A stretch of DNA of 28,539 nucleotides from an uncultured Clostridium sp. (GCA_900547035.1 URFM01000046.1:1-28539), one strand, 5' to 3'; shown: positions 15,042 to 23,682, numbered from the stretch's first letter. The notes: a model not told the origin generated them from the sequence alone. Program-made: numbers and translations.

Positions 15042-16439
15042 ATGCCCCTTTTCACCCGCATCCCCCACCGCTTTTTCACCATTCTCACCTCCACGAAAAA
15101 AGAGCTCTACGTGGAGGCTCTTTTTGTGCTGCGGCAGGCATTTAAGACGGAGCTGGTCATACGGCGGGAGGAATTGACGGCCATGCTGGTGGGCTCTCTG
15201 GAATCCAGTATCCTTCAAGCGGATTTCTCCGAGGAAGAGGAGGAAATGGGGGCCGAGCGGGACGAGGGACTCTCAGGAAAGGCTCATCTGCTGATCCGCA
15301 AGCTCCGGGACACGGGCTGGCTGGAGTTCGAGTACGAGCGGGGCTCCTTTGAGGAAAATGTCACCATTCCCGACTATGCCATCGAGGTCATCAATCTGCT
15401 CTATGACTTGTCCACGGACCGGGTCCGGGAGTACAACAGCTACGTCTACGCCACCTACGCCGCTCTGAAAAATTCCGGCGAAAATCCCGATTACCTCTAC
15501 CAGGCCCTCCAGGCCGCTTACCAGAACACGGTGCGCCTGGTGGATGAGCTGAAGCTTCTGTTCAACAATATTAAGCGCTATTACCAGCGCATCAGCGACC
15601 TGTCCGATGTGAATACCCTTTTGGAGGAGCACTTCGACCGCTACAAGGAGCAGATTGTGGACACCATCTACTATCCCCTGAAAACCATCGACTCGGTGCC
15701 CCGCTTCAAATACGCCATTCTGTCCATGCTGAATGAGTGGGTCATGAACGAGGAGATTCTCTCATCCATTGTGGAACAGGGCATCCGGCGGAAGGTATTT
15801 CCCGACGAGGAGACAGGCCGACAGGAAACCATGGCTATGATTACCTCCATCGCGGATACCTACGAGAGCATTGAGGGAATGATTGGGGACATTGACCGGA
15901 AGCATGTGGAGTACACCAACGCCTCCATCGACCGGATTCGCTACCAGATGAACGCGGACCGCAGCGCCAAGGGCAAGCTGATTGCCCTGCTGAAGCATGC
16001 GGAGGAAAATGAGGTGTTCTCCGCCATGACCCGAGCAGTCCAGGTTTACCGCCACGGCTATCTGGACATGCAGTCCCTTTATGACCGGGTGAAACGGACG
16101 GTGAAAACCGAGGGAAGACCCCTGGCCCTGGAGGAACCGAAGGAAAATCCAGCCCTGGTGGAGAGCTTTCTTCAGGACGTCCGAAAGCAGTACAGTAATC
16201 AGAAGATTGATGCCTACATCAAGAGCTGCTTTCAGGGGAGAGAGGAATTTACCACCGAGGATGTGGAGATTCAGGGTACGGAGGATTTCATTTTATTCCT
16301 GCTGGGGACCCTCCGGGGCAGAGAGAAAAGCGCCGGTTTTCAGGCTGAATTTTCAGCAGGCAATACGGATCGGCAGGGATACGGCCTGCCCAGGGTCCGC
16401 TTTGTAAGGAAGTCATCCCGGTCCGGAAAAACACCTTAA
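15042..16439 (+). CDS. jetA: Wadjet protein JetA (kleisin-like subunit)
   Basis: I choose the ATG at 15042, 9-10 nt after AAAGGA; a GTG at 15009 adds only a proline-rich tail. The 465-aa product begins MPLFTRIPHRFFTILTSTKK ELYVEALF, the start I associate with the JetA family (DUF5716) of type III-like Wadjet systems. It is rich in helices, with a long helical middle (about 150-330) and a winged-helix-like N-terminal part. In Wadjet/MksBEFG complexes JetA is the kleisin that bridges the SMC heads and recruits JetB. Order A-B-C-D, tight spacing and the neighbours confirm the system. Wadjet protects cells against plasmids by recognising and cutting small circular DNA. The exact subtype is from memory and less sure than the system itself. 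Confidence 0.85.
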   Translation: MPLFTRIPHRFFTILTSTKKELYVEALFVLRQAFKTELVIRREELTAMLVGSLESSILQADFSEEEEEMGAERDEGLSGKAHLLIRKLRDTGWLEFEYERGSFEENVTIPDYAIEVINLLYDLSTDRVREYNSYVYATYAALKNSGENPDYLYQALQAAYQNTVRLVDELKLLFNNIKRYYQRISDLSDVNTLLEEHFDRYKEQIVDTIYYPLKTIDSVPRFKYAILSMLNEWVMNEEILSSIVEQGIRRKVFPDEETGRQETMAMITSIADTYESIEGMIGDIDRKHVEYTNASIDRIRYQMNADRSAKGKLIALLKHAEENEVFSAMTRAVQVYRHGYLDMQSLYDRVKRTVKTEGRPLALEEPKENPALVESFLQDVRKQYSNQKIDAYIKSCFQGREEFTTEDVEIQGTEDFILFLLGTLRGREKSAGFQAEFSAGNTDRQGYGLPRVRFVRKSSRSGKTP

Positions 16440-16460
16440 GAGAAAGGACAATGACAGCCC

Positions 16461-17105
16461 ATGTTTGAAGAAGCATTTGAAAAACTGAATCTGACGGAGC
16501 AGGAGGCCTTCCGCCGAATCGTCAACTGGCTCCTGGCTCATACCTATCTTCTTCAGGGAACCTACGCCTTTGAGGACAATATGAACCGGACCAACCCGGA
16601 CTATCTGTTTGTGGAGCGCAATTTCGAATTGTTTCAGGACTATCTGGAATACGCCGGTTTCCGCCTGGAGCGGGATTCCAATTACGGGGTGATTTTTCTC
16701 TCCAGCAGCTATGAATTTAACCGGGTCAAGCTGGACAAGGCCACTACCCTCATGCTCTATGTGCTGCGCCTGATTTACGAGGAGGAGCGGGAAAAACTTT
16801 CCCTGTCCAGGGACATTTTCACCACCACCGGAGACCTGGTCCACAAGATGCTCTCCCTGGGAGTCATCAAGCGCAAGCCTGCCAACCTTACCCTGCGGGA
16901 TTCCCTGCGGACCCTCAACCGGTTCCGGATTGTGGAAAAGGTGGACGGCCCCTGGGAAAACGCGGACACCAGGCTTTTGATTCTGCCGACTATTTTATTT
17001 ATCGTGACCAATGAACGCATCAGCAATATGTACCAGCTGATTGATGAGGAGGAGACGGGCGAGCATGAAGAAACTGAAGAGGATGCTGCTGATTCACTGG
17101 CATAA
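16461..17105 (+). CDS. jetB: Wadjet protein JetB (KITE/MksE-like subunit)
   Basis: The 214-aa product starts at the ATG at 16461, 21 bp after jetA; AAAGGA is rather far upstream (about 12 nt). It is a tandem winged-helix-type protein: TEQEAFRRIVNWLLAHTYLL at the start and TLRDSLRTLNRFRIVEKVDG near residue 145 fit the MksE/JetB pattern (DUF6063-like). An acidic tail follows (DEEETGEHEETEEDAADSLA). KITE subunits dimerise on the kleisin and help the SMC ring engage DNA. Its last 41 bases overlap jetC, so the two are translationally coupled, which suits fixed stoichiometry. A 5-codon frame (16451-16468) runs across its start. Confidence 0.85.
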   Translation: MFEEAFEKLNLTEQEAFRRIVNWLLAHTYLLQGTYAFEDNMNRTNPDYLFVERNFELFQDYLEYAGFRLERDSNYGVIFLSSSYEFNRVKLDKATTLMLYVLRLIYEEEREKLSLSRDIFTTTGDLVHKMLSLGVIKRKPANLTLRDSLRTLNRFRIVEKVDGPWENADTRLLILPTILFIVTNERISNMYQLIDEEETGEHEETEEDAADSLA

Positions 17106-20100
17106 TTATGAGAAGGAACTGATTTCCTTTGACATGATTAATTTTCTCACCGGCAAAACGGCGGCGGGAAAGTCCACCATCATTGACGCCCTGCAGCTGG
17201 TGCTCCTGGGAGATACCACCGGCAGCTTTTTCAACAAGGCCGCCAACCAGAAATCCGCCAGAACCTTAAAAAGCTATCTGTTCGGGGAAATGGGCGACGA
17301 CGGGGACGCCGGATTCCGGTATATGCGGAACGGGCGCTTTACCAGCTATGTGGCGCTGGAGTTTGAGGATACGGAGAAAAAGAGCCTCTTTACTACGGGA
17401 ATTGTCTGCGACTGCTATAAGGACCAGAGCTTTGACTCCAAGTGGTTCGTCCTTCACAGCCAGGGGTTTCCGGAATCCCTCTTCGTGGATCCGCAGACCC
17501 GGACGCCCTACGATATTTCAGGGCTGAAAACCTTTCTTTCCCGGACTTTGGGGCGGAAAAAGGGGCTTTATGAATTTTTTGAGACTAATAAGCGCTATCA
17601 GGAGGTTACGTTAGGCAAATTCGGGCAGATTAAGAGCAAATACCGGACATTGCTCCGCAAGGCGGTGCCATTTTCTCCCATTGCGGATATTGAAAAATTC
17701 ATCACCGAGTCCATCTGCGATGTGAAAAACAACATCGATGTGGAGCAGATGCAGAGCGACATCCGCCAGTACAAGAGTCTGGAGGAGGACGCCAGGCAGA
17801 TTCAGGAGCGGATTGGGTGCCTGAAGGAAATCCGGTCCATCAGCCAGAGCTATGAGCGGGAAAAGGAGAAATACCAGCAGCAGAAATTCATCGTCATCCG
17901 TGCCCAGCTGGAGGAGCATCTGGAGCAGGAGCGGGCCTGCAGGGCGCAGATTCAGGAAAAGGAACAGCTGATTCAAAGCAATCTGGAGGAGATGTCCGCC
18001 CTGAAGGAGGAAACCCGGCAGCTGAAACGGGAACTGGAACAGCTGGAGGACGAATTCCAGGGTTCGGACATTGTGCGCAGAGAAAAGGACCTGAAACGCC
18101 GGATTCAGGAGCTGGATTCCCAAATCCGGGGAATCCGGACGGCCCTTCAGGAGGCCCTGGCACAGATGAATTCTTATGGAAAGCAGTGGGCGGCCCAGTT
18201 AAATAAAGCCCGGAAGGCCGGTTTTGAGCCCGCCGGAGACTACGGCCCTCTTATGGAGCAGATGGCGGGCCTTACGGAAGACCAGCTTTGGGATTTCCCC
18301 TTCGGGGAAGCCGCCGGGCAGATGGAACATCTTCGCCGGGAGCTGGAGGAATACCGGGCAGAGCTTAAAAAACGGGGAGAGCAGTTAAAGGAAAGCCGCC
18401 AGGAACTGGAAGCCACCATCGGGAATCTGAGAAAAGGAATCAAGCCATTTCCGCCACAGGTTCAGACCTTAAAACGGCTGCTGGAGGAGGAATTATTCCG
18501 TCTCCACAAAAAGGCGGTGGATGTCTCCGTTCTGGCGGATTTGCTGGAAATCCGGAATCCCCGCTGGCGAAACGCCATCGAGGGGTATCTGGACCAGCAG
18601 AAATTTTATCTGCTGGTGCCGGAGGAATATTACGGGGACGCCCTGGCCATCTACGACCGGCAGAAAAAGGGGCAGAAAATCTGGGATGCGGGGCTGGTGG
18701 ATCTGGGAAAGCTCCGCAGGAATTTTTCCAAAAAGCCCATGGAGGGCTCCCTGGCAGAGGAGATTGAGACGGATCATCCGGGCGCCAGGCTTTACGCCGA
18801 CTATCTGCTGGGCGGCGTCATCAAGTGCGAAAAGATTCAGGAGCTGAACCGCCACAAGACCGCCATTACCGACTCCTGCATGCTTTACAAGGGATTCGTC
18901 AGCCGGAAGCTGAACCCCGCCCGCTACGCCTCCCCCTTCATCGGGCGCCGCTCTATGGAGCTTCTGCTGGAGCAGAAACAGGCGGAACTGGAAACTCAGA
19001 ACCGGCTTTACGAGGAGGTCCTGAACAGCCACCGGGTCGTCGCTCAGGCCGCCGGCACCGGCATTTTGAGCGATTACGAAGCCGCCCGGCACCAGGCTGC
19101 AGTGGAGAGAAGGCAGGAGTTGGAAAACCTGAATGAAACCAGGACCCAGGTACAGCAGGAGTACGACAGTCTGGACTTCCTCTATCTGGACCGGATGCGC
19201 CGGCAGATTGAGGAATTAAAGGGGACTTATGAGAAAAAGGAGCAGAGCTGGCATAAGCTGGATAAGGAAAATACCCGCTGTCAGACCCAGCTGGAGGGCC
19301 TGAAATCTAAGGATTTGCCTGAAATCATCGGGCAGATTACAAAGGTCCGGAATCAGATTGGACAGGAATTTGACCAGGCCTGGATTCAGGAGACGGGGGA
19401 GCCCCGGTTTGTGGAGATTCAGAGCCAGCAGGGAGAATTTTCCCATACTTTAAGAGAACGCTTTTTTGCCGCCATGCGCCAGACCGAGATTTCCCGGGAC
19501 AAGCTGCGCAGCCAGCGCACCCGGAAGCGCTCCGAGTACAACAGCCAGTATAAGATGCCCTACGACATCGAGCTGGAGAGCAACCAGTATTTCGACAGAG
19601 AGCTGGAGGAACTGGACCAAATCCGGCTGCCGGAATATCTGGAAAAAATCAAAGATTCCAAGCAGAAGGCCTACGACCAGTTCCGGGATGATTTTATCGC
19701 CAAAATCAAGTCCAACATCGAGTCCGTGACCCAGCAGCTGGAGGAGTTGAATGATTCTCTGAAAAAGAGCGTCTTCGGCACGGACCGCTATCGCTTTGTA
19801 AAGTCTCCCAGACCGGAATACCGGAATTATTACGATATGATCATGGACCCCCTGCTGATGGACACCGGAGGCTGGAACATCGCCTCCCAGAGCTTCAACC
19901 AGAAATATCAGAAGGAAATCGACGAGCTGTTCCAGCTTCTGATTTTCAACGAAACCAACGTAACAGCCGAGCGGCGGGCGGAGTATGAGAAGAGCATCCG
20001 CAAGTTTACGGACTACAAGACCTACCTGGTCTTTGACCTGATCGTCACGGACGAACAGGGAAATGAGCAGCGCCTGTCTCGGACCCTGCTGAAAAAATCC

Positions 20101-20424
20101 GGGGGCGAGACCCAGATTCCCTTCTACATCGCCCTGCTGGCCTCATTTTCCCAGGTCTGCCGTATCCGGAACCGCAGCCAGAACAATACCATCCGGGTCA
20201 TTATCCTGGATGAGGCATTCAGCAAGATGGACGGGGAGCGCATCCAGGAGAGCATCCATCTGCTGCGGCGCTTCGGCCTTCAGGCCATTTTCTCCGCTCC
20301 CCCGGACAAGATTCCGGATATCGCGCCCCTGGTGGACCGGAATATCGCGGTTTACAAGGACAGCCGCCACTCCTTTACCCGGTATTTCGACCCCAAACAG
20401 ATGGAAGAGCTGGTGGAGTCATGA
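17065..20424 (+). CDS. jetC: Wadjet protein JetC (SMC/MksB-like ATPase)
   Basis: The 1119-aa product has the layout of an SMC/Rad50 ATPase: a Walker A TGKTAAGKST (29-38) in the first head half, long Glu/Gln/Leu/Arg coiled coils (about 225-430 and 630-900) either side of a hinge-like region, and a second head half. That half has signature KKSGGETQ (SGGET at 1012-1016) and Walker B VIILDEAFSKMDG (D1049, E1050). All residues for ATP hydrolysis are kept. In Wadjet the JetC dimer extrudes DNA loops to sense plasmid size and topology, then presents DNA to JetD. I take the ATG at 17065, since MKKLKRMLLIHWHNY is the natural start; ATG 17044 would add seven basic residues. It overlaps jetB by 41 nt and jetD by 4 nt. 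Confidence 0.92.
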   Translation: MKKLKRMLLIHWHNYEKELISFDMINFLTGKTAAGKSTIIDALQLVLLGDTTGSFFNKAANQKSARTLKSYLFGEMGDDGDAGFRYMRNGRFTSYVALEFEDTEKKSLFTTGIVCDCYKDQSFDSKWFVLHSQGFPESLFVDPQTRTPYDISGLKTFLSRTLGRKKGLYEFFETNKRYQEVTLGKFGQIKSKYRTLLRKAVPFSPIADIEKFITESICDVKNNIDVEQMQSDIRQYKSLEEDARQIQERIGCLKEIRSISQSYEREKEKYQQQKFIVIRAQLEEHLEQERACRAQIQEKEQLIQSNLEEMSALKEETRQLKRELEQLEDEFQGSDIVRREKDLKRRIQELDSQIRGIRTALQEALAQMNSYGKQWAAQLNKARKAGFEPAGDYGPLMEQMAGLTEDQLWDFPFGEAAGQMEHLRRELEEYRAELKKRGEQLKESRQELEATIGNLRKGIKPFPPQVQTLKRLLEEELFRLHKKAVDVSVLADLLEIRNPRWRNAIEGYLDQQKFYLLVPEEYYGDALAIYDRQKKGQKIWDAGLVDLGKLRRNFSKKPMEGSLAEEIETDHPGARLYADYLLGGVIKCEKIQELNRHKTAITDSCMLYKGFVSRKLNPARYASPFIGRRSMELLLEQKQAELETQNRLYEEVLNSHRVVAQAAGTGILSDYEAARHQAAVERRQELENLNETRTQVQQEYDSLDFLYLDRMRRQIEELKGTYEKKEQSWHKLDKENTRCQTQLEGLKSKDLPEIIGQITKVRNQIGQEFDQAWIQETGEPRFVEIQSQQGEFSHTLRERFFAAMRQTEISRDKLRSQRTRKRSEYNSQYKMPYDIELESNQYFDRELEELDQIRLPEYLEKIKDSKQKAYDQFRDDFIAKIKSNIESVTQQLEELNDSLKKSVFGTDRYRFVKSPRPEYRNYYDMIMDPLLMDTGGWNIASQSFNQKYQKEIDELFQLLIFNETNVTAERRAEYEKSIRKFTDYKTYLVFDLIVTDEQGNEQRLSRTLLKKSGGETQIPFYIALLASFSQVCRIRNRSQNNTIRVIILDEAFSKMDGERIQESIHLLRRFGLQAIFSAPPDKIPDIAPLVDRNIAVYKDSRHSFTRYFDPKQMEELVES

Positions 20425-21683
20425 ATTACGAGCAGGAATTATTGCACCGTCTGATGGACAAATATGAGAAGAGCAAGGCATTTTTAACGGGAGTCTTTAC
20501 CCGGAAAATCGCCCTGACCGCCGCCCAGGAGGACTGGATTCAGCGGCGGATGGAGAATATGGAGGAAAAGCGGCTGTTTTTTGCCGTTTTGAAGGACTTA
20601 AAGGAGTCCGGGCTGATCGATTACTCCTGGGAACGGTTTGAGCAGGGCAACCTGGTTGATAAAATCTGGCTGGTTCCCGACGAGGCGGCGGTCCGAGGCT
20701 GTTACAAGCGTCTGGGCCGCCGGCCTGCCAGAGAGGAGGCGGAGTCGCTTGCGGAATTAATCCGGGAATACCGCAGACAGCTGGCTACGGAAAATTCCCT
20801 GGCGCGCTTTCTCGCGGATTATGAGGAGGAGCTTCGGGCGAAAGGGCAAATCCGCCAGTATTTCACCCATGAGCCGGAGCTCAATGAGAATATCCTGAAA
20901 TGCCTCATTTTCATGGAGCAGAACCAGGGCGAGCAGCTGGAGCGGCTGATGAGCTCCTCGCTCTATGGGGACAGCAAATATTTTGAGCGCCATGTGAAAT
21001 CCAAGGTTCTGATTATCCTGCGGGCGCTTAAAAGGCGGGAACAGGAGGAAGGTATTTCGGATTCCATGCCGGAGGACGACGAGCTGCTGTTGGAAAAGGG
21101 CGTTGTTCGCTGGCCGGAAATTTTGGAATTTACCGGGCGGCTGAGGGTAGCGTTGGATGACGGAAATGTGATTGATTACGGACCCCAAGTCCGCGGCGCT
21201 TACATCAACTCGGAGACGGTCAAGCACGCCGTTTCTGTGGAAGCGGAGGGAATCCGCAAAGTGCTTTTTATTGAGAATAAGGCCAATTATGTGTGGTATA
21301 TTTCCCAAAACCATTCCAGGGACGAGCTGGTGATTTATCACGGCGGCTGCTACAGCCCTATGAAGGGGCGGTGGTTCCGGATGGTGCATGAGGGGTGCAG
21401 GCGGCAGGCTGCAGAGTATCTTCACTGGGGTGATATCGATGTTGGCGGATTCCGCATGTTCGCGCGGCTGAAAGGTCAAATCGTGCCGGAGCTTATGCCG
21501 TACCGGATGGACCGTGCTTCTCTGGAAGCTTACCGGGGTCAGGCCATGGAGATTACCTCGGCGGCTTATCTGAAGACCCTGGAACGGATGGAGAATCATC
21601 CGGAGTATGAGGCATTTCATGAGGTAATCAGTCTCATGCGCCGGGAACGGATTCGGCTGGAGCAGGAGCAGATGATTGTGTGA
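20421..21683 (+). CDS. jetD: Wadjet protein JetD (Toprim-type nuclease, MksG)
   Basis: Its ATG overlaps the jetC stop (ATGA at 20421-20424). The 420-aa product has a helical N-terminal domain (DUF3322-like) and a C-terminal Toprim domain related to topoisomerase VI-A/Spo11 (DUF2220, JetD_C). The metal-binding acidic residues are visible: E285 in VLFIENKANYV and D338/D340 in HWGDIDVGGF. JetD is the subunit that cuts the plasmid once the SMC complex has extruded it. Length and motifs are normal, so the four-gene system appears complete and functional. An extra small gene follows 40 bp downstream. Confidence 0.92.
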   Translation: MNYEQELLHRLMDKYEKSKAFLTGVFTRKIALTAAQEDWIQRRMENMEEKRLFFAVLKDLKESGLIDYSWERFEQGNLVDKIWLVPDEAAVRGCYKRLGRRPAREEAESLAELIREYRRQLATENSLARFLADYEEELRAKGQIRQYFTHEPELNENILKCLIFMEQNQGEQLERLMSSSLYGDSKYFERHVKSKVLIILRALKRREQEEGISDSMPEDDELLLEKGVVRWPEILEFTGRLRVALDDGNVIDYGPQVRGAYINSETVKHAVSVEAEGIRKVLFIENKANYVWYISQNHSRDELVIYHGGCYSPMKGRWFRMVHEGCRRQAAEYLHWGDIDVGGFRMFARLKGQIVPELMPYRMDRASLEAYRGQAMEITSAAYLKTLERMENHPEYEAFHEVISLMRRERIRLEQEQMIV

Positions 21684-21723
21684 GGTTCGCTAAACGGAAC
21701 GAAATGTAAGGAGATATGCAAGG

Positions 21724-21897
21724 ATGTTTGAGAAAGTTTACTATGTGGTGAAACGGATGGACGGTGATTACGCTTACCTGGTTCGGGAGGACGAGCCCTC
21801 TCTGGGTGAGAAATGTGTAGCCAGAGCGCTGCTTCCCATGGAGATTGGGGAGGGGAGCAGGGTTGTGTATGAGATGATGGAGTATTCCTTGGCTTGA
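21724..21897 (+). CDS. 57-aa DUF3006-like small protein after jetD
   Basis: The ATG at 21724 lies 9-13 nt after AAGGAGAT and ends at TGA 21897. The product, MFEKVYYVVKRMDGDYAYLV, then VARALLPMEIGEGSRVVYEM, follows the pattern of DUF3006-like small beta proteins (an R-x-EGDyAvl strand, then a RaLLP..ikEGdvv segment). Those proteins have no proven function. It is 40 bp downstream of jetD on the same strand without an obvious terminator between, so it is probably cotranscribed with the Wadjet genes. Whether it modulates Wadjet or is a passenger cannot be told. The family match is from pattern memory. Confidence 0.6.
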   Translation: MFEKVYYVVKRMDGDYAYLVREDEPSLGEKCVARALLPMEIGEGSRVVYEMMEYSLA

Positions 21898-21915
21898 GGT
21901 GGACGGGTATCCAGT

Positions 21916-22107
21916 GATATTCAGGGACGTTTGTTTGAATTGGCCTTGAAAAACGGATACGATTGTCCCAAATTTATCCGGATATTCATGAATAGCCGGA
22001 CTGCCGATGTCGAGACGATAGCGGCCTGCTAGCTGGGATTTCATACATTGGATGTGGAAATAGCGATTGATGACCTGAAGGAGATGGATGAGCAGAAACG
22101 CTCCTAG
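21916..22107 (+). pseudogene. Decayed small accessory gene (toxin-antitoxin-like remnant)
   Basis: Reading in one frame from 21916 gives DIQGRLFELALKNGYDCPKF, then IRIFMNSRTAD. This resembles the start of a small protein found beside DUF3990/DUF3791-type genes in Clostridia (FELA...GYD...FI..FMNS). No start codon precedes it. The similarity stops after about 35 residues, a TAG interrupts at 22030, and an unrelated reading (LGFHTLDVEIAIDDLKEMDE) runs to a TAG at 22107. I take it as two fused or decayed pieces of a former gene pair. The first match is from memory; the second half is unrecognised. Confidence 0.45.
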
Positions 22108-22110
22108 GCT

Positions 22111-22162
22111 GGCGGGAAATAGATGGTGAGCATCATCGAGCTAAGCAATGTCATTTCCCGCC
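22111..22162. repeat. Inverted repeat at the convergent end of jet region and ATPase gene
   Basis: GGCGGGAAAT (22111-22120) and ATTTCCCGCC (22153-22162) are perfectly complementary across a 32-nt spacer. It begins 8 bp past the ATPase stop and may act as a 3' structure for both converging units, though no T run follows on either side. Confidence 0.5.
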
Positions 22163-22169
22163 CCCTTAA

Positions 22170-23132
22170 TCAGATGAATTTTACGCCTTGAATGCTGTTA
22201 AGAATCATCTCCTTATTCTTCTCATGAAGGTATGTCTCGTTCAATTTAGATTTATTGTATCGGAGATAAGAATCCTTTGTTTTTTCGATTAAAAGACTGG
22301 TAAAAAATCTTTCCCAGCTGAAATATTCTCTGCCATCGATATAATCTGCCGGATTTTCCAATATGTCTTGAAGGTCTTTTCCCTGAATTAGTCCGGACTG
22401 TAAAATCAGCCATTCAAAAGATTCCGGAAAATACAGATGAATATTTTCCCTTTGGCAAGTATACTTGAACAGCCGGCCCATCTCCGGGCCAATGGCAGCC
22501 CCATCTGCTATTACGCACACATTCTCTCTGCCAATTTGCTCCAACAGATGGAAGATATTGGATTTCCCGCCGGCATTTTCACAAACAATATTTCTTTCCA
22601 GCCCAACAGCTTTAAAAAACTCGTATCCGGAATTAGAATCCTCCGTAATAATTTTCTCTGGTATTACAGGAAGCTGCTGATAGTTCGAATAGATTTGATA
22701 CATTTGCTGATACATTCTCCGCGTGTCATGATACTTTCCGGAGCAATGAATACCATAAATTTCCTCCACACTATATGGAAGATTATACAAGTTTTCTCTG
22801 GTAATCAGGACGTGATAGTTGTCTGAATCCCTGACTGCGGCAGCAAATTCCTCCGTATTGATAAATTTATTTTCTTCATCTGTAAAAAAGATGGTATGTG
22901 AAGAATTTTCCAGGATCAATTTCCAGTTTGCCCCTTCCAGAACCCTGCATGGGATATTACATGTTACTTCTATACCACTGGAAGAGCCTAGATTTTCCGC
23001 CTGCCTGACCATATTAATTAATGTGGTTTTCCCTGTGGCGCTGTCACCTTGTATAATGGTAATATTTCTCTTAATCTCAAATTCATAATGGAGCCGATTA
23101 TTTTTTATTACAATCTTATATTTGCCCTTCAT
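22170..23132 (-). CDS. Compact P-loop protein with possible Toprim-like second half
   Basis: The 320-aa product begins with a short beta strand pair and a clear Walker A, GDSATGKTT (29-37). IFFTDEEN (81-88) can serve as Walker B and YHVLITREN (106-114) as a sensor strand. There is no ABC signature. The second half has KIITEDSNSGYEFFKAVG (160-177) and VCVIADGAAIGPEMG (205-219). These resemble the first Glu strand and the Asp strand of a Toprim domain, as in OLD-type nucleases, with E164 and D210 as candidate acids; that reading is my inference. I recall that relatives often carry an unsupported 'translation initiation factor 2' label. It starts 9 bp after the DUF4869 gene, with AGGAG 9 nt before the ATG. 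Function is unknown; signalling, toxin or defence ATPase are options. Confidence 0.65.
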   Translation of the reverse strand: MKGKYKIVIKNNRLHYEFEIKRNITIIQGDSATGKTTLINMVRQAENLGSSSGIEVTCNIPCRVLEGANWKLILENSSHTIFFTDEENKFINTEEFAAAVRDSDNYHVLITRENLYNLPYSVEEIYGIHCSGKYHDTRRMYQQMYQIYSNYQQLPVIPEKIITEDSNSGYEFFKAVGLERNIVCENAGGKSNIFHLLEQIGRENVCVIADGAAIGPEMGRLFKYTCQRENIHLYFPESFEWLILQSGLIQGKDLQDILENPADYIDGREYFSWERFFTSLLIEKTKDSYLRYNKSKLNETYLHEKNKEMILNSIQGVKFI

Positions 23133-23141
23133 CCTTTTCTC

Positions 23142-23582
23142 CTACACATAGTTTCCGGCAATTCTTACAAATTCTTCCATATTATGGACGATATCGCCTG
23201 TATTAAGGATTTTAATCTCAAATTCACCCGCTCCAAAATCCATAAGGTGTCTGAGATTGATGGTCAGGTCTTTTTCTTTCCCTATTTGCAGGATCCACTT
23301 CGCGCAATTATCCCCACAGGCTGATGCGTTAAAAACTTTGCCTGATTGGTCAAATGCCAAAAGGATCAGCGTTTTGACCCCGCCGGAAATCTCTTTTACA
23401 GAAATCGGCCCCAGAACAGGGCTTTCAATTAAATGGGGGCTGATGACCTCAGACCGGTCTACATCTTTTATCATTTCTACAGATAATGGCTCTGTAATCC
23501 ATTCATCCTCATATTGGTTATCGAAGTATGCGGGCGGATAATAAATTGCCTGTTCCATTTCGCCAAGATAGATGTTCAGCAT
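23142..23582 (-). CDS. DUF4869 protein, partner of the P-loop protein
   Basis: The 146-aa product starts at ATG 23582 after CGGAGG (7 nt). Its first half, MLNIYLGEMEQAIYYPPAYF, then YEDEWITEPLSVEMIKDVDRS and VLGPISVKEISGGVKTLILL, fits DUF4869 as I remember it. DUF4869 is a family of unknown function often paired with the downstream ATPase. The second half has CGDNCAKWILQIGKEKDLTI and a short acidic stretch. No signal peptide or membrane segment is seen, so it is cytosolic. It is the first gene of a two-gene operon with its own promoter at 23620-23648. A fixed pair such as this suggests a sensor or adaptor with its ATPase, but nothing here shows the activity. Confidence 0.75.
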   Translation of the reverse strand: MLNIYLGEMEQAIYYPPAYFDNQYEDEWITEPLSVEMIKDVDRSEVISPHLIESPVLGPISVKEISGGVKTLILLAFDQSGKVFNASACGDNCAKWILQIGKEKDLTINLRHLMDFGAGEFEIKILNTGDIVHNMEEFVRIAGNYV

Positions 23583-23619
23583 AATGTACCTCCGAAAAGC
23601 TGATTGGAATCTTTATTTC

Positions 23620-23648
23620 ATATTACCATTTCGTTAGACTAATTTCAA
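23620..23648 (-). promoter_or_regulatory. Promoter of the DUF4869-ATPase operon
   Basis: On the minus strand TTGAAA (23648-23643) and TAATAT (23625-23620) are 17 bp apart. The start would be near 23613, 31 nt before the ATG. It lies only 24 bp outside the IS left end, so the IS did not cut it. Confidence 0.6.
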
Positions 23649-23671
23649 GGAAACGGATGGATGATATTGGC

Positions 23672-23682
23672 GGGGCCGTCGG
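23672..23682 (+). repeat. Left terminal inverted repeat of the IS
   Basis: GGGGCCGTCGG, an exact inverted match of the right end. The following TTAATAACG aligns partly with GAAATAGAG at the other end. Confidence 0.75.

Noticed and set aside
16451..16468. Five-codon frame (MTAHV) overlapping the jetB start
   Set aside because: It has better spacing to AAAGGA than jetB, but it is too short to tell from chance; noted only as a possible coupling element.
20757..21620. Long open frame antisense to jetD
   Set aside because: Mirror of a GC-rich coding strand; jetD has clear Toprim motifs, the antisense frame has none.
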